From positions 50,265-114,264 of the forward strand of contig NZ_RHNW01000011.1 in assembly GCF_003946045.1 (NCBI RefSeq): DNA of 64,000 nucleotides, in the 5' to 3' direction. The position numbers were made by a program, and so were the translations under genes. Numbering within the stretch: the first letter of the stretch is position 1; every line of letters begins with the position of its first letter. The DNA is from Levilactobacillus mulengensis. Lineage in GTDB: Bacteria > Bacillota > Bacilli > Lactobacillales > Lactobacillaceae. Of the stretch, positions 1 through 7,877 are shown one piece after another. The notes under the pieces were generated by a model, which worked only from the letters and a program-made list of their open reading frames with translations, did no database searches and was not told where the DNA came from.

Positions 1-93
1 GTAACAGTGTATGAAAAAAATGGGCGAACTTATTTGTTATCAGCTAATCGAGAAGCCAATCAAGTTGCAGTGTACGCTATCGATTTGGAATAG
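1..93 (+). CDS. C-terminal tail of an upstream protein, possibly lactonase-family beta-propeller
   Basis: The frame open from base 1 gives 30 residues and stops at TAG 91-93. The end reads YLLSANREANQVAVYAIDLE, which resembles the last blade of lactonase-type (7-bladed propeller) proteins, where an AN..SN.V.V..ID pattern is common. This is weak similarity seen by eye. The gene lies directly upstream of, and in the same direction as, the sugar kinase, with only 14 bases between, so it is probably the preceding gene of the same pentose operon. Confidence 0.5.
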   Translation, partial: VTVYEKNGRTYLLSANREANQVAVYAIDLE

Positions 94-107
94 GAGCGTG
101 GGTGAAT

Positions 108-1640
108 ATGTCCAACAACTTTTTAACCATTGATAATGGGGGAACTAATACGAAAGTTGCCATCTTTAATGATCAAGGGCAGCAGCTTGCAGTTGCAGCG
201 TTTCCTACAAAAAATCGTGAACGGCAATCAGGTTTCCATGAGGTTAATCTGGCAGAACTACGTCAGGACTTAGGTAAAACTATTCATAAGGCGTTGAAAA
301 AGTCCCATTTATCGGGTAGCCAGATCAGCGGCATCTCAACTGTAGGCCATGGAAAAGGTCTCTACACGTTAGATCGTGAACGGCACATTTTTATGGATGG
401 GATTCTTTCAGCTGATAGTCGGGCGGAGGAATATGCTGAGAAATTTGAAAAGCGAGTCCACGAGATTTTTGATATTAGTCATCAGCATGTCATGACCAGT
501 CAGGCACCGGTAATTTTGCGATGGCTAAAAGACCACGAACCGCAGAATTATGCAGAAATAGGTTTCGTACTTTCGAATAAAGATTTTATTCGTTTCCTGT
601 TGACCGGAGAAGTTTTCCAAGAAATTGGAGATGCCTCAGGAAACAATTTAGTAAATCTGAATACGAAGACTTATGACGACAGATTATTAGATTTCTTTGG
701 TATTCCAGAAATGACCGACAAATTACCTAAACTTGTTCAAGCAACTGAGCAATGTGGAACGGTTTCAACTAATGTTGAAGACCTCACTGGTTTAAAGGCT
801 GGGACACCAGTATTTGGTGGTATGTTCGATATTGATGCCTGTGCGATTGCGACAGGAGTGCTGGACAATGATAAGTTCAGCTTAATTGCGGGAACTTGGA
901 ATATGAATATTTTTCCTAATGACCACATGGCCCCTGAAGAGAGTGGATTAATGAATTCAATCTTTCCAACCGGGAAGAAGCTTATTGAAGCATCCAGTCC
1001 GACTTCGGCAGGAAATCTAGCTATCATGATCAAAATGCTGATGACAGCAGAACAGAGAGATGCGGAAGCTAATGGTAAGTCAATCTACGACAATCTTGAG
1101 GTCTTTCTTGAAAATACAGATGCGACATTCTCAAAGATGATTTATTTTCCGTTCTTGTATGGTAGCAATGCTGACCCAGAAGCTTCTGGAGCATTTATCG
1201 GTTTGCGTAGTGCAAGCACTAAATCTGAAATGATTCGTGCCGTATATGAAGGAATTGCATTCGCCCATCGTTATCATGTTCAATCTTTACTGCGAGTATT
1301 AGGGCACCAACCACAAGTCATTCGTATGTCTGGTGGTGGTACAAACTCACCAAGTTGGGTTCAAATGTTTGCTGACGTTTTAAACTTGCCAATCGAATTG
1401 GTTGAAGCTAATGAGCTTGGTGGTTTAGGTGGAGCGATAGCCTCTGCTGTTGGGACTGGACAATATTCTAACTTAGAGGAAGCAGTTGCCAAAATGTCAC
1501 GGGTTAAGACACGTTATGAACCTCGACCAGAACAGGTAGCTATCTATAATCAAAAATATCAGGCTTATGAGTCACTATTGACTGCCTTAGATGGTCATTG
1601 GAATCCCTTGAAGAGCTTCCAGGAAGGAGTAGTGCAATGA
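108..1640 (+). CDS. lyxK: FGGY-family carbohydrate kinase, probable L-xylulokinase
   Basis: Phosphorylates a ketopentose with ATP; the most likely product is L-xylulose 5-phosphate. The N-terminal phosphate loop TIDNGGTNTK (about residues 7-16), the KGL..LD region near 80, GG.FD (about 240) and the C-terminal MSGGGTNSPSWVQM ATP-site motif (about 410) are those of FGGY kinases, and by memory the whole chain resembles E. coli LyxK/YiaP, including the LRWLKDHEP and FLYGSNA segments. About 510 residues is the family's usual size. AGGAG at 92-96 serves either ATG 108 (11-base spacing) or GTG 102 (5-base spacing); I prefer ATG but it is not decided. The stop overlaps the ulaE start by ATGA. L-ribulokinase is the main alternative, but the UlaE neighbour favours L-xylulose. 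Confidence 0.85.
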   Translation: MSNNFLTIDNGGTNTKVAIFNDQGQQLAVAAFPTKNRERQSGFHEVNLAELRQDLGKTIHKALKKSHLSGSQISGISTVGHGKGLYTLDRERHIFMDGILSADSRAEEYAEKFEKRVHEIFDISHQHVMTSQAPVILRWLKDHEPQNYAEIGFVLSNKDFIRFLLTGEVFQEIGDASGNNLVNLNTKTYDDRLLDFFGIPEMTDKLPKLVQATEQCGTVSTNVEDLTGLKAGTPVFGGMFDIDACAIATGVLDNDKFSLIAGTWNMNIFPNDHMAPEESGLMNSIFPTGKKLIEASSPTSAGNLAIMIKMLMTAEQRDAEANGKSIYDNLEVFLENTDATFSKMIYFPFLYGSNADPEASGAFIGLRSASTKSEMIRAVYEGIAFAHRYHVQSLLRVLGHQPQVIRMSGGGTNSPSWVQMFADVLNLPIELVEANELGGLGGAIASAVGTGQYSNLEEAVAKMSRVKTRYEPRPEQVAIYNQKYQAYESLLTALDGHWNPLKSFQEGVVQ

Positions 1641-2521
1641 CAGTAAATGCGTTAGGAATTTACGAAAAGGCTTTGCCACAGAATCTTAGTTGGGAAGAAA
1701 AATTTAACTTAGTACATGAATTGGGTTTTAACTTTTTGGAGTTCTCAATTGATGAAAGTGATGAGCGGTTAGCACGATTGGACTGGAGTAAAGAGCAACG
1801 CGCTGAGTTTAGAAAAGCAATGTGGAATACGAACAGTCGAATTAACACCATGATGTTGTCTGGGCATCGTCGCTTTCCGTTAGGCTCAGCTAATCCAGAA
1901 ATTCGGGCTAAAGCGTTGGATATGATGCAAAAGGCAATTAACTTGGCGGTTGATTTGGGTATACGTAATATTCAGATAGCTGGATATGATGTTTATTATG
2001 AAAAGAAAACAGTCCAATCACGAGAATACTTTGCTGAGAATTTAACGAAATGTGTCCGAATGGCTGCCGAAAAGCTTGTGACGCTATCTATTGAAACCAT
2101 GGATGATCCATTCATCAATTCGATGAGCAAAATTGTTCACTATAAGACGATGATTAAGAGTCCATTCTTGCAAGGCTATCCAGATTTGGGAAATATTTCT
2201 GCTTGGCCAGAAAATGATGTTTCTGAGGATTTGGAAAATAACATTGAACATGTTGCGGCTGTGCACTTAAAAGATACATTGCCGGTTACGCCGACGTTTA
2301 AGGGAAAGTTTAAGGAAGTTCCTTTTGGTGAGGGCTGTGTTGATTTTGAAGGGTGCTTACGACTGCTTGAACGCTTAAATTATTCTGGCAGTTATACGAT
2401 TGAAATGTGGACTGGGACTTCTGATGATGCTGTAGAAGAAGTTAAAAAAGCCAAGCAGTTTTTTGATGAACTTTTTCAAAAAGTAGGGATTACTCAGGAG
2501 CCGGTATCGGTTGTAAAATAA
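1637..2521 (+). CDS. ulaE: L-ribulose-5-phosphate 3-epimerase (L-xylulose-5-P 3-epimerase)
   Basis: Interconverts L-xylulose 5-phosphate and L-ribulose 5-phosphate (metal-dependent TIM barrel, xylose isomerase-like AP endonuclease fold). The chain from LGIYEKALP through SAHRRFPLG-like (here SGHRRFPLGS, about residue 75), IQ.AGYDVYYE (about 115), PDLGN.SAW (about 185), VHLKDT (about 213) and IEMW near the C terminus follows E. coli UlaE closely. It is 294 residues from ATG 1637; an in-frame ATG at 1598 lies inside the kinase gene and has no reason to be used. GGAAGGAG at 1622-1629 is the ribosome binding site. It is translationally coupled to the kinase. Confidence 0.93.
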   Translation: MTVNALGIYEKALPQNLSWEEKFNLVHELGFNFLEFSIDESDERLARLDWSKEQRAEFRKAMWNTNSRINTMMLSGHRRFPLGSANPEIRAKALDMMQKAINLAVDLGIRNIQIAGYDVYYEKKTVQSREYFAENLTKCVRMAAEKLVTLSIETMDDPFINSMSKIVHYKTMIKSPFLQGYPDLGNISAWPENDVSEDLENNIEHVAAVHLKDTLPVTPTFKGKFKEVPFGEGCVDFEGCLRLLERLNYSGSYTIEMWTGTSDDAVEEVKKAKQFFDELFQKVGITQEPVSVVK

Positions 2522-2533
2522 GGAGAATAAATT

Positions 2534-3265
2534 ATGCTCGAAAGTTTAAAACAAGAAGTTTATGAAGCAAATATGCGTTTGCCAAAGTTAGGGTTAGTGA
2601 CTTTTACTTGGGGAAATGTTTCAGGAATTGACCGTGAAAAAGGGCTTTTCGTCATTAAGCCCTCTGGAGTTGATTACAATGATTTAAAGCCTTCTGATAT
2701 GGTTGTCGTGAACTTAGATGGGAAAGTTGTGGAAGGTGAACTGAATCCATCCAGTGACACACCTACGCATACGTATCTCTACAACCATTTTCCAAAGATT
2801 GGTGGGATTGTGCACACTCATTCCCCTTGGGCAGTTTCATTTGCTGGAGCTAAGATGGACGTACCAGCCATGAACACGACGCATGCCGATACTTTTTATG
2901 GAGATGTTCCGGCTGCAGACGCCTTAACAGAAGAAGAAATCAAGGAAGACTACGAAGGCAACACAGGCAAGACCATCGTTAAAACTTTCAACGAACGTGA
3001 AATCGATTATGAGGCGGTTCCGGCCGCTTTGGTTAGCCAGCATGGTCCATTTGCTTGGGGACCAACTCCTGATAAAGCAGTGTATAATGCTAAGGTGTTA
3101 GAAGTTGTCGCAGAAGAAGATTATCACACGATGCAATTAACACGTGCCAATAGTGAATTGCCACAATACTTGCTAGATAAGCATTACTTGCGTAAGCACG
3201 GAAAGAATGCTTATTATGGTCAAAATAATGCGCATTCTAAGGATCATGCTGCACGAGAAAATTAA
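2534..3265 (+). CDS. araD: L-ribulose-5-phosphate 4-epimerase
   Basis: Converts L-ribulose 5-phosphate to D-xylulose 5-phosphate using zinc (class II aldolase-like fold). Visible family marks: TWGNVSGID (about residue 25), KPSGVDY (about 43), SSDTPTHTYLY (about 75), the zinc pair HTHSPWA (about 95-97) and the third zinc His in SQHGPFAWG (about 170). 243 residues is slightly longer than the usual 228-235, with a polar Asn/His-rich tail. AAGGAGAA precedes ATG 2534. As third gene after kinase and 3-epimerase it completes the route to D-xylulose 5-P. ulaF and araD products are the same reaction, so the symbol is a choice. No transporter or regulator of this pathway is inside the window. Confidence 0.95.
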   Translation: MLESLKQEVYEANMRLPKLGLVTFTWGNVSGIDREKGLFVIKPSGVDYNDLKPSDMVVVNLDGKVVEGELNPSSDTPTHTYLYNHFPKIGGIVHTHSPWAVSFAGAKMDVPAMNTTHADTFYGDVPAADALTEEEIKEDYEGNTGKTIVKTFNEREIDYEAVPAALVSQHGPFAWGPTPDKAVYNAKVLEVVAEEDYHTMQLTRANSELPQYLLDKHYLRKHGKNAYYGQNNAHSKDHAAREN

Positions 3266-3369
3266 TGCTTTCAGTTTATATCAGATCTAGTAAGTGACGA
3301 TATTCTCCCCAAAATTCCCTCTATTAACACTGGTTGACAGAGAGTCAAATCTTTTGACTAAAAGTACGC

Positions 3370-3413
3370 ACTAAAAAACGTCTGAGATTTTTATCTCAGG
3401 CGTTTTCTAGTGA
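3370..3413. terminator. Bidirectional rho-independent terminator between araD and pepC
   Basis: Arms 3376-3389 and 3394-3407 (AAAACGTCTGAGAT / ATCTCAGGCGTTTT) pair with one G-T, with TTTT loop and A/T runs on both sides; the pairing continues outward to CACTA 3370-3374 and TAGTG 3409-3413. It serves the convergent araD (+) and pepC (-). Confidence 0.9.
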
Positions 3414-3421
3414 CCAACAAC

Positions 3422-4756
3422 TTAGGCTAAGGCACCCATTGGATCCCAAGGAGCCAAAACAGTTGGTTCTTCAGTTTCTTGAATTTGCTTCAAGTCGTCA
3501 GGCAAGAATTGCTTGTTGACCACAACTTGGTAGCAGTATTCGTCCATCCAGGCGTCGCTCATCACGAAGTAACCCTTCGTGCCGACCTTTTCACCCCAGG
3601 AGTTTTCAACCTTCCACTTGGTTGGTTGGCCGTCGACTAAATCGACACCAGTCAAGACCATGGCGTGGGTCATCATGCTTTCCCCGTAGTCCAGGCGTTC
3701 TGCCTTGGTCGTGGAGAAGTCGATGCTGAAGAGGGCATCCTTGTCGTAGTACTTGGTGTCCATGATTCCCTTTTGACGTTCGGAAGATTGACCAACATCA
3801 CAACCGAACCAAACAGATTGGCCAGCCTGCAATTGCTTGATGGCTAATTGTTTGAAGTCCTTCATTGTAACGTTCAAATGCTTCACTTGACGGCCGTTGA
3901 CCACGTTACCCAGCATTTCAACGGTGTAAGTGTGGTTGTATGGCTTGTCAGCGGTTGGCGCGTTGATGATGGACACGTAATCGGTCAAGTCCCAGTTGAT
4001 GTACTTGTCGAAGAATGACTTTGGCGTTAAGTCCTTGTCGATGTGGTATTGCTTGTCATCGTCGCGGTATTCGAAGTCAAACTTGCTGACGGGTTCGCCG
4101 AGGGAGAAACTCAGTAAGCGGTAAACTTCGCCGAGCATCTTGTCTTTGGCAGCGGCGATGTCGTCGGTGCTAGCCTTGTCAGCAACCAGCTTACGTAAAA
4201 TCACGGCATCCTTACGCAGCTTCAGGTTCAAGGTGCTGTTGAGTTCGTTAGACTTGGAACTGTTGTAGGTTTCAGGCATCACAGACTTGGGCACAATCCC
4301 GTATTTTTGAATGATAGCACACAGCATGTCCCATTGCCCACCGTCTTGTTGGGGGGTCGCCATTAAGAAGGCAACCTTCCGACTAGACGTAGGTTGGTCA
4401 GCGGTGGCCAAGACGTTTTCGTAGAAGTAGTTAGCTTTTTCAAATTTGTCCCAGAAATTGGTGTAGTTTTGGGATAATTCAAAGTCACTTAAGTTAAACA
4501 GGTCGGCTAAGTGATGACGCATGGTGTTCAATGCGGCAAACATCCAGCAGCGGCCACTTTGCTTTTGGTTAGCAACTTTCCCGGTGTCCAAGTCAATGGA
4601 GAACACGGGAGTCATGTCGGTTTCGGAAGCGTAATCGGCAGACGTTGCTAAGATACCTTGATGACTGACGGCGCGTTCTAAAACCTTTGCGGTTGGGTCA
4701 GTAGCTAAAGCTTGTTGATAACGGGCGGTTTGATCCGCCGTAATTTCTTTACTCAA
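3422..4756 (-). CDS. pepC: Aminopeptidase C (bleomycin hydrolase family, C1B)
   Basis: Cytoplasmic cysteine aminopeptidase that takes part in peptide breakdown in lactic acid bacteria. The papain-like triad is visible: Cys in QSGRCWMFA (about residue 70), His in MMTHAMVLTG (about 365) and Asn in KVENSWG (about 388). About 444 residues is normal. Start choice matters here: the Shine-Dalgarno AGGAGA (4771-4766 on minus) runs straight into an in-frame GTG at 4765, too close to be used, while TTG 4756 is 10 bases away and gives MSKEITADQ, like known PepC N termini. I therefore set TTG 4756 as start. Monocistronic, between two bidirectional terminators. Confidence 0.95.
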   Translation of the reverse strand: MSKEITADQTARYQQALATDPTAKVLERAVSHQGILATSADYASETDMTPVFSIDLDTGKVANQKQSGRCWMFAALNTMRHHLADLFNLSDFELSQNYTNFWDKFEKANYFYENVLATADQPTSSRKVAFLMATPQQDGGQWDMLCAIIQKYGIVPKSVMPETYNSSKSNELNSTLNLKLRKDAVILRKLVADKASTDDIAAAKDKMLGEVYRLLSFSLGEPVSKFDFEYRDDDKQYHIDKDLTPKSFFDKYINWDLTDYVSIINAPTADKPYNHTYTVEMLGNVVNGRQVKHLNVTMKDFKQLAIKQLQAGQSVWFGCDVGQSSERQKGIMDTKYYDKDALFSIDFSTTKAERLDYGESMMTHAMVLTGVDLVDGQPTKWKVENSWGEKVGTKGYFVMSDAWMDEYCYQVVVNKQFLPDDLKQIQETEEPTVLAPWDPMGALA

Positions 4757-4808
4757 TGACGTCACTCTCCTATCTTATTCTCTCATTGTACTCCAATCTT
4801 CTCATTTT

Positions 4809-5003
4809 TTGTATAGAATTGGGCAAGTTGCTGAAAAATATGGTGACAGGCGAGGCGGGTTTGTGGATACTAGGACTAAACGAAGTGAAAAGGGGCGTGG
4901 TGATTTGGCTATTGCGGATAGTATTTTTTACATGGTGGTTTTAGGCGCTGTTGGGGCGACGGTTGTTGGGTTGGTGTGGTTGTTGCTGAGACGTCGAAAG
5001 TAA
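4809..5003 (+). CDS. Small putative membrane protein
   Basis: An open frame of up to 64 codons (TTG 4809) ends in one hydrophobic segment, FYMVVLGAVGATVVGLVWLL, followed by RRRK, as in a small single-pass protein with the positive end inside. GTG 4863, about 46 codons, has the better preceding purine run (GGCGAGGCGGG), so the true start is unclear. It lies divergently from pepC and is followed directly by a good terminator at 5013-5058, which supports transcription on this strand. No recognised family; may not be real. Confidence 0.35.
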   Translation: MYRIGQVAEKYGDRRGGFVDTRTKRSEKGRGDLAIADSIFYMVVLGAVGATVVGLVWLLLRRRK

Positions 5004-5012
5004 ATAATGAAA

Positions 5013-5058
5013 AAGGGATTGCCTTTCCTCGTAGAACTTGAGGAAGGGTATCCCTTTC
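5013..5058. terminator. Bidirectional terminator
   Basis: AAAGGGAT (5013-5020) pairs with ATCCCTTT (5051-5058), and CCTTTCCTC with GAGGAAGG inside, leaving a short loop. It sits between the small plus-strand frame and the 3' end of the minus-strand aldo/keto reductase. Confidence 0.85.
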
Positions 5059-5071
5059 AACTTTTAGGTAT

Positions 5072-5878
5072 TTAGTCGTAATTCAAATGCTTGTCTTGAT
5101 CCAACCCATTAATTTCGGCAATTTCTGCATCCGTTAAGTGAAAACCAGAAATTTCAAAGTTTTCGCGCACCCGGGCTGGCTTGGACGACTTCGGAAAGAC
5201 CACGAAGCCCGTGTCGATTTGCCACCGCAAAACGATTTGAGCAGGGGACTTGCCGTATTTGTCGGCCAACTTCGAAATGACGGGGTCTTCGAGAATCAAA
5301 TGACCGTGACCAATTGGGGAGTAGCCTTCATTGATGATGCCGTTGTCCGTATCGAACTTGCCCAGGTCGGCTTGCACCTTGTAGGGATGGCGTTCGATTT
5401 GGTTGACCATTGGCTTAACCTTAGCCATGGCAAAGACCTGTTCGAGTTGGTCCTTGGAGAAGTTGGACACCCCGATGGCCCGGACCTTCTTTTGTTGGTA
5501 CAGGGTTTCTAGGGCGCGCCACGTGTCCAAGGTCAGGTCGAAGTTTTTCTCATTAGGCCAGTGGATCAGATAGAGATCCAGGTAGTCTAGCTGTAAGTCG
5601 GCTAACGTCTTGTCAAAGGCGGCCAGGGTCTTGTCGTAACCTTGATCGGCGTTCCAGACCTTAGAGGTGATAAACAGGTCAGACCGGTCAACGCCGGAAG
5701 CCTTGATAGCCGCGCCAACGGCTGGTTCATTGCCGTAAATGTGGGCACAATCGAGGTGCCGGTAGCCAGCGTCTAAAGCTGTCTTGATTGATGCGGGGAC
5801 GTCCTTGCTATCAATTAAATAGGTCCCGAATCCTAACATTGGGATGGTCACGCCGTTGCTTAACTTTGTCGTTTCCAT
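5072..5878 (-). CDS. Aldo/keto reductase (2,5-diketo-D-gluconate reductase-like)
   Basis: NADPH-dependent reduction of aldehydes or ketones; true substrate unknown. The AKR catalytic tetrad is visible: Asp and Tyr in HLDCAHIYGNE (about residues 42-48), Lys in ITSKVWN (about 73) and His in YLIHWPN (about 106). The cofactor-binding end is FPKSSKPARVRENFEI (about 230-245). 268 residues, an AKR5-type length. Start ATG 5878 is preceded by GAGGTAAAG. It stands alone between terminators, with a 200-base gap before rpiA, so it is probably its own transcript. Confidence 0.92.
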   Translation of the reverse strand: METTKLSNGVTIPMLGFGTYLIDSKDVPASIKTALDAGYRHLDCAHIYGNEPAVGAAIKASGVDRSDLFITSKVWNADQGYDKTLAAFDKTLADLQLDYLDLYLIHWPNEKNFDLTLDTWRALETLYQQKKVRAIGVSNFSKDQLEQVFAMAKVKPMVNQIERHPYKVQADLGKFDTDNGIINEGYSPIGHGHLILEDPVISKLADKYGKSPAQIVLRWQIDTGFVVFPKSSKPARVRENFEISGFHLTDAEIAEINGLDQDKHLNYD

Positions 5879-5987
5879 GTCTTTACCTCGCTCTACAAAT
5901 ATTTAACGCATGCCTTAATGATACACTACCGAGCTATTAGTTTCATGGGTGAGGCCTTAACGACAGTCATATATTGATGGCTGTACG

Positions 5988-6021
5988 AAAAACGCGCCTG
6001 GGATTTCTCTCAGACGCGTTT
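5988..6021 (-). terminator. Terminator downstream of rpiA
   Basis: AACGCGCCTGGGA and TCTCAGACGCGTT form a stem (two mismatches or wobbles) around a short TTTC loop. On the minus strand it is followed by TTTTTCG. It closes the GNAT-rpiA transcript. Confidence 0.8.
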
Positions 6022-6048
6022 GTTATTGCAATTTTAGATGGTGGAACC

Positions 6049-6077
6049 AGCTAACCGCCCTATGTCCCACTCTTGAA
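6049..6077. repeat. Short dispersed repeat fragment
   Basis: AGCTAACCGCCCTATGTCCC followed by ACTCTTG closely matches the 3' arm of the long hairpin at 33344-33454 (GGCTAACCGCCTCTTGCCCC...). The opposite arm is absent here, so it looks like half of that element. Confidence 0.5.
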
Positions 6078-6080
6078 AAA

Positions 6081-6767
6081 TTAGTCGCGAGCGTTCAAGA
6101 CTTCTGGGCCGTCTTGACGACCAACGATGACCGTGTTGACCGTGTCCAGGAATAAACCATGTTCCACGATACCCACGATGCCGTTTAACGTGTTGGCTAA
6201 TTCGTGAGGATGGTCGATGCGACCCAGGTGCAGGTCGATGATGTAGTTTTTGGAGTCGGTTAAGACGTGGCTGCCGTCTTCTTGCATCCGGAAACTAGGG
6301 TTGAAGCCCATCTTGTCTAATTTTTCCAAGACGTGGCTGGAACCGAAGGGGATGACTTCCAGTGGCAATGGGAACTTGCCCAGGTGGTGAACCATTTTGC
6401 TCTCATCCACGATCCACATGTTCTTGGTGGAGTTGATGGCAACGATCTTTTCCCACAGGTGAGCGGCACCGCCACCCTTGATACCTTGGAAGTTGTCGTC
6501 AATTTCGTCGGCACCGTCAATGGTGAGGTCGAGGTGGTCGACTTCATCTAATTGCTTGATGGTGATGCCGAGGGATTCGGCTTGCTTGGCGGAACGGTCG
6601 GACGTGGCCACACCAACGATACTGAGGCCTTCGTTCTTCACTCGTTCGCCGAGGGCGTCAATCATGTAACGGACGGTCGAACCGGTCCCGATACCTAAAA
6701 TCATGCCGTCCTTAACGTACTTAACGGCTTCTTGGCCAACAAGGGCTTTTAATGCGTTTTGATCCAT
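6081..6767 (-). CDS. rpiA: Ribose-5-phosphate isomerase A
   Basis: Interconverts ribose 5-phosphate and ribulose 5-phosphate in the non-oxidative pentose phosphate pathway. The phosphate-binding GTGSTV (about residues 27-32), the catalytic-site segments TIDGADEID (about 82-90) and [12 protein letters not shown] (about 97-108) are all present; 228 residues is typical. ATG 6767 is preceded by AGGAGTAG. It follows the small acetyltransferase by five bases and is probably cotranscribed with it. With the araD route upstream the window holds two entry points to pentose phosphates. Confidence 0.97.
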   Translation of the reverse strand: MDQNALKALVGQEAVKYVKDGMILGIGTGSTVRYMIDALGERVKNEGLSIVGVATSDRSAKQAESLGITIKQLDEVDHLDLTIDGADEIDDNFQGIKGGGAAHLWEKIVAINSTKNMWIVDESKMVHHLGKFPLPLEVIPFGSSHVLEKLDKMGFNPSFRMQEDGSHVLTDSKNYIIDLHLGRIDHPHELANTLNGIVGIVEHGLFLDTVNTVIVGRQDGPEVLNARD

Positions 6768-6772
6768 CTTAA

Positions 6773-7117
6773 CTACTCCTCTTCTGTGTGTTCTAGATGT
6801 AAAGCAACTGGCTTGACCGCCGCGTCACCGGTCACGGGTAGCTGATTAGCTGCCAAAATGGCCTGTTCCTCGGGGTGCTGGCTGAAGTACCGTTTGGCGT
6901 ACGGATCAAGCAGTTTAACCGTCACGTTCGCGGTCGTTGCCAGTTGGGTAAAACGATTTATCAGTTGGTCAGCTAGCGTCGTGGCGGACTGTGAAGGGCG
7001 GACAAAGATTTGTTCAAGCACCCAGCTGGTGTCGCTCAAACACAGGTAGTGTAGGCTTGCCAGCAGCTGCTCGTCTTGGGTAATCTGCAATTGCCCGGGG
7101 TGTTCCGTAATCGTCAT
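6773..7117 (-). CDS. Small GNAT-like N-acetyltransferase (YjdJ type)
   Basis: A 114-residue protein of the short acetyltransferase family in which a V.P..R..GIA-like helix (here [15 protein letters not shown], about 39-53) is followed by a conserved pocket CPY...-type segment, here [15 protein letters not shown] (about 69-83). The usual Cys is replaced by Asp, seen in some family members. Substrate unknown. ATG 7117 with AAGGAG seven bases upstream. First gene of the transcript with rpiA. A stretch rich in Glu/His ends the protein. Confidence 0.75.
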   Translation of the reverse strand: MTITEHPGQLQITQDEQLLASLHYLCLSDTSWVLEQIFVRPSQSATTLADQLINRFTQLATTANVTVKLLDPYAKRYFSQHPEEQAILAANQLPVTGDAAVKPVALHLEHTEEE

Positions 7118-7546
7118 GGGTAAACTCCTTTCATGACCAGTCTCGCCTCTAATTCTGGTCTATCGGCCGGTCATTGTCAACTCCTTTTCCCCGGCAAAAA
7201 AGTTTGACGCTGGGCAGACTTTTGCTGGTAATCACGGGGGAGGTTGCTTACACTAAAGTAGGCATTGCCGGGCCGACCGAATTGGGAGGCTCACACTGTT
7301 TAAACCAATAGCTACAAAAGAAGCTCGACCAATTCAACCGACCAGTTCGGATATAATCGTTGCGAATGCTGGTGTAAATGGTAAAATTACTAACTCACGG
7401 TAACTAGGCCAATCGAAAATTAGAGGGTTAACGTCTGTGTAAAAGCTGTTGAACCCAGCGACAAAAAGATAATGATGAGGTCCTCTGCTGATTGGCCTGC
7501 TATCACGTTGATTGACTGGATTAATATGCGAGAGACGGTGACGGAT
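7118..7546. promoter_or_regulatory. Long intergenic 5' segment before structured element A, with putative promoter
   Basis: No gene is visible. The minus-strand ribosome binding site of the acetyltransferase is at its left edge. TATAAT at 7352-7357 is a good -10 box without a clear -35. About 20 bases further on a GGTAAAATTA tract (7379-7388) matches one at the same place after the -10 box of copy B (33538), suggesting that the promoter-proximal part is also shared. A stem GGCCAATC 7407-7414 / GATTGGCC 7491-7498 encloses AGAGG/CCTCT pairing. Confidence 0.45.
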
Positions 7547-7828
7547 GGCTTAGTCGATTACGGGCTAAGCCAATGTAAGCCGCAGGGCTGGGAAACTGGA
7601 CCAGTCGTGGTAGTGACCAGAGGTGAGCCAAGGTGACCAGCTGTGTCGGTGGTCTTGGCTGGCGTTCTTTGCCAGCCTAGTCCACGGGGCAACCTTTGCG
7701 ACCGTTCCTCAGGCGCAAAGTTGAGGTGGAAGCCCGTTTCTCAGGCTGGAACCGACCCCACAGCAGGGCAGCTTGAGCTCACCGCCGGGAACGGACGCGA
7801 CTAGGTCCATTTTCACCAGCCCGGAGGC
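7547..7828 (+). ncRNA. Structured dispersed RNA element, copy A
   Basis: Begins with hairpin GGCTTAG/CTAAGCC (7547-7571). The core runs from GCCGCAGGG (7579) to CCCGGAGGC (7828). Helices: terminal GGGCTGG 7585-7591 / CCAGCCC 7816-7822; P2 GGTGAGC 7622-7628 / GCTCACC 7777-7783, extended by CAAGGTG / CAGCTTG; P3 GCTGTG 7640-7645 / CACAGC 7759-7764; hairpins GGCTGGC 7657-7663 / GCCAGCC 7671-7677 and CTTTGCG 7694-7700 / CGCAAAG 7714-7720. Nearly unchanged unpaired stretches include GTGACCAG, TTCTCAGGCTGGA and CCGCCGGGAACGG. It ends 49 bases before dut with no promoter in between, so it could be part of the dut-radA leader. Class not recognised. Confidence 0.85.
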
Positions 7829-7877
7829 GACACCAAGGACAAACAAAGACAAAAGACTATCAAGGGAGTGTTTTGAC

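Noticed and set aside
7547..7828. Elements A-F as simple MITE-like DNA repeats
   Set aside because: Terminal inverted repeats would be conserved in sequence; here the arms differ between copies but keep pairing, which points to RNA structure.
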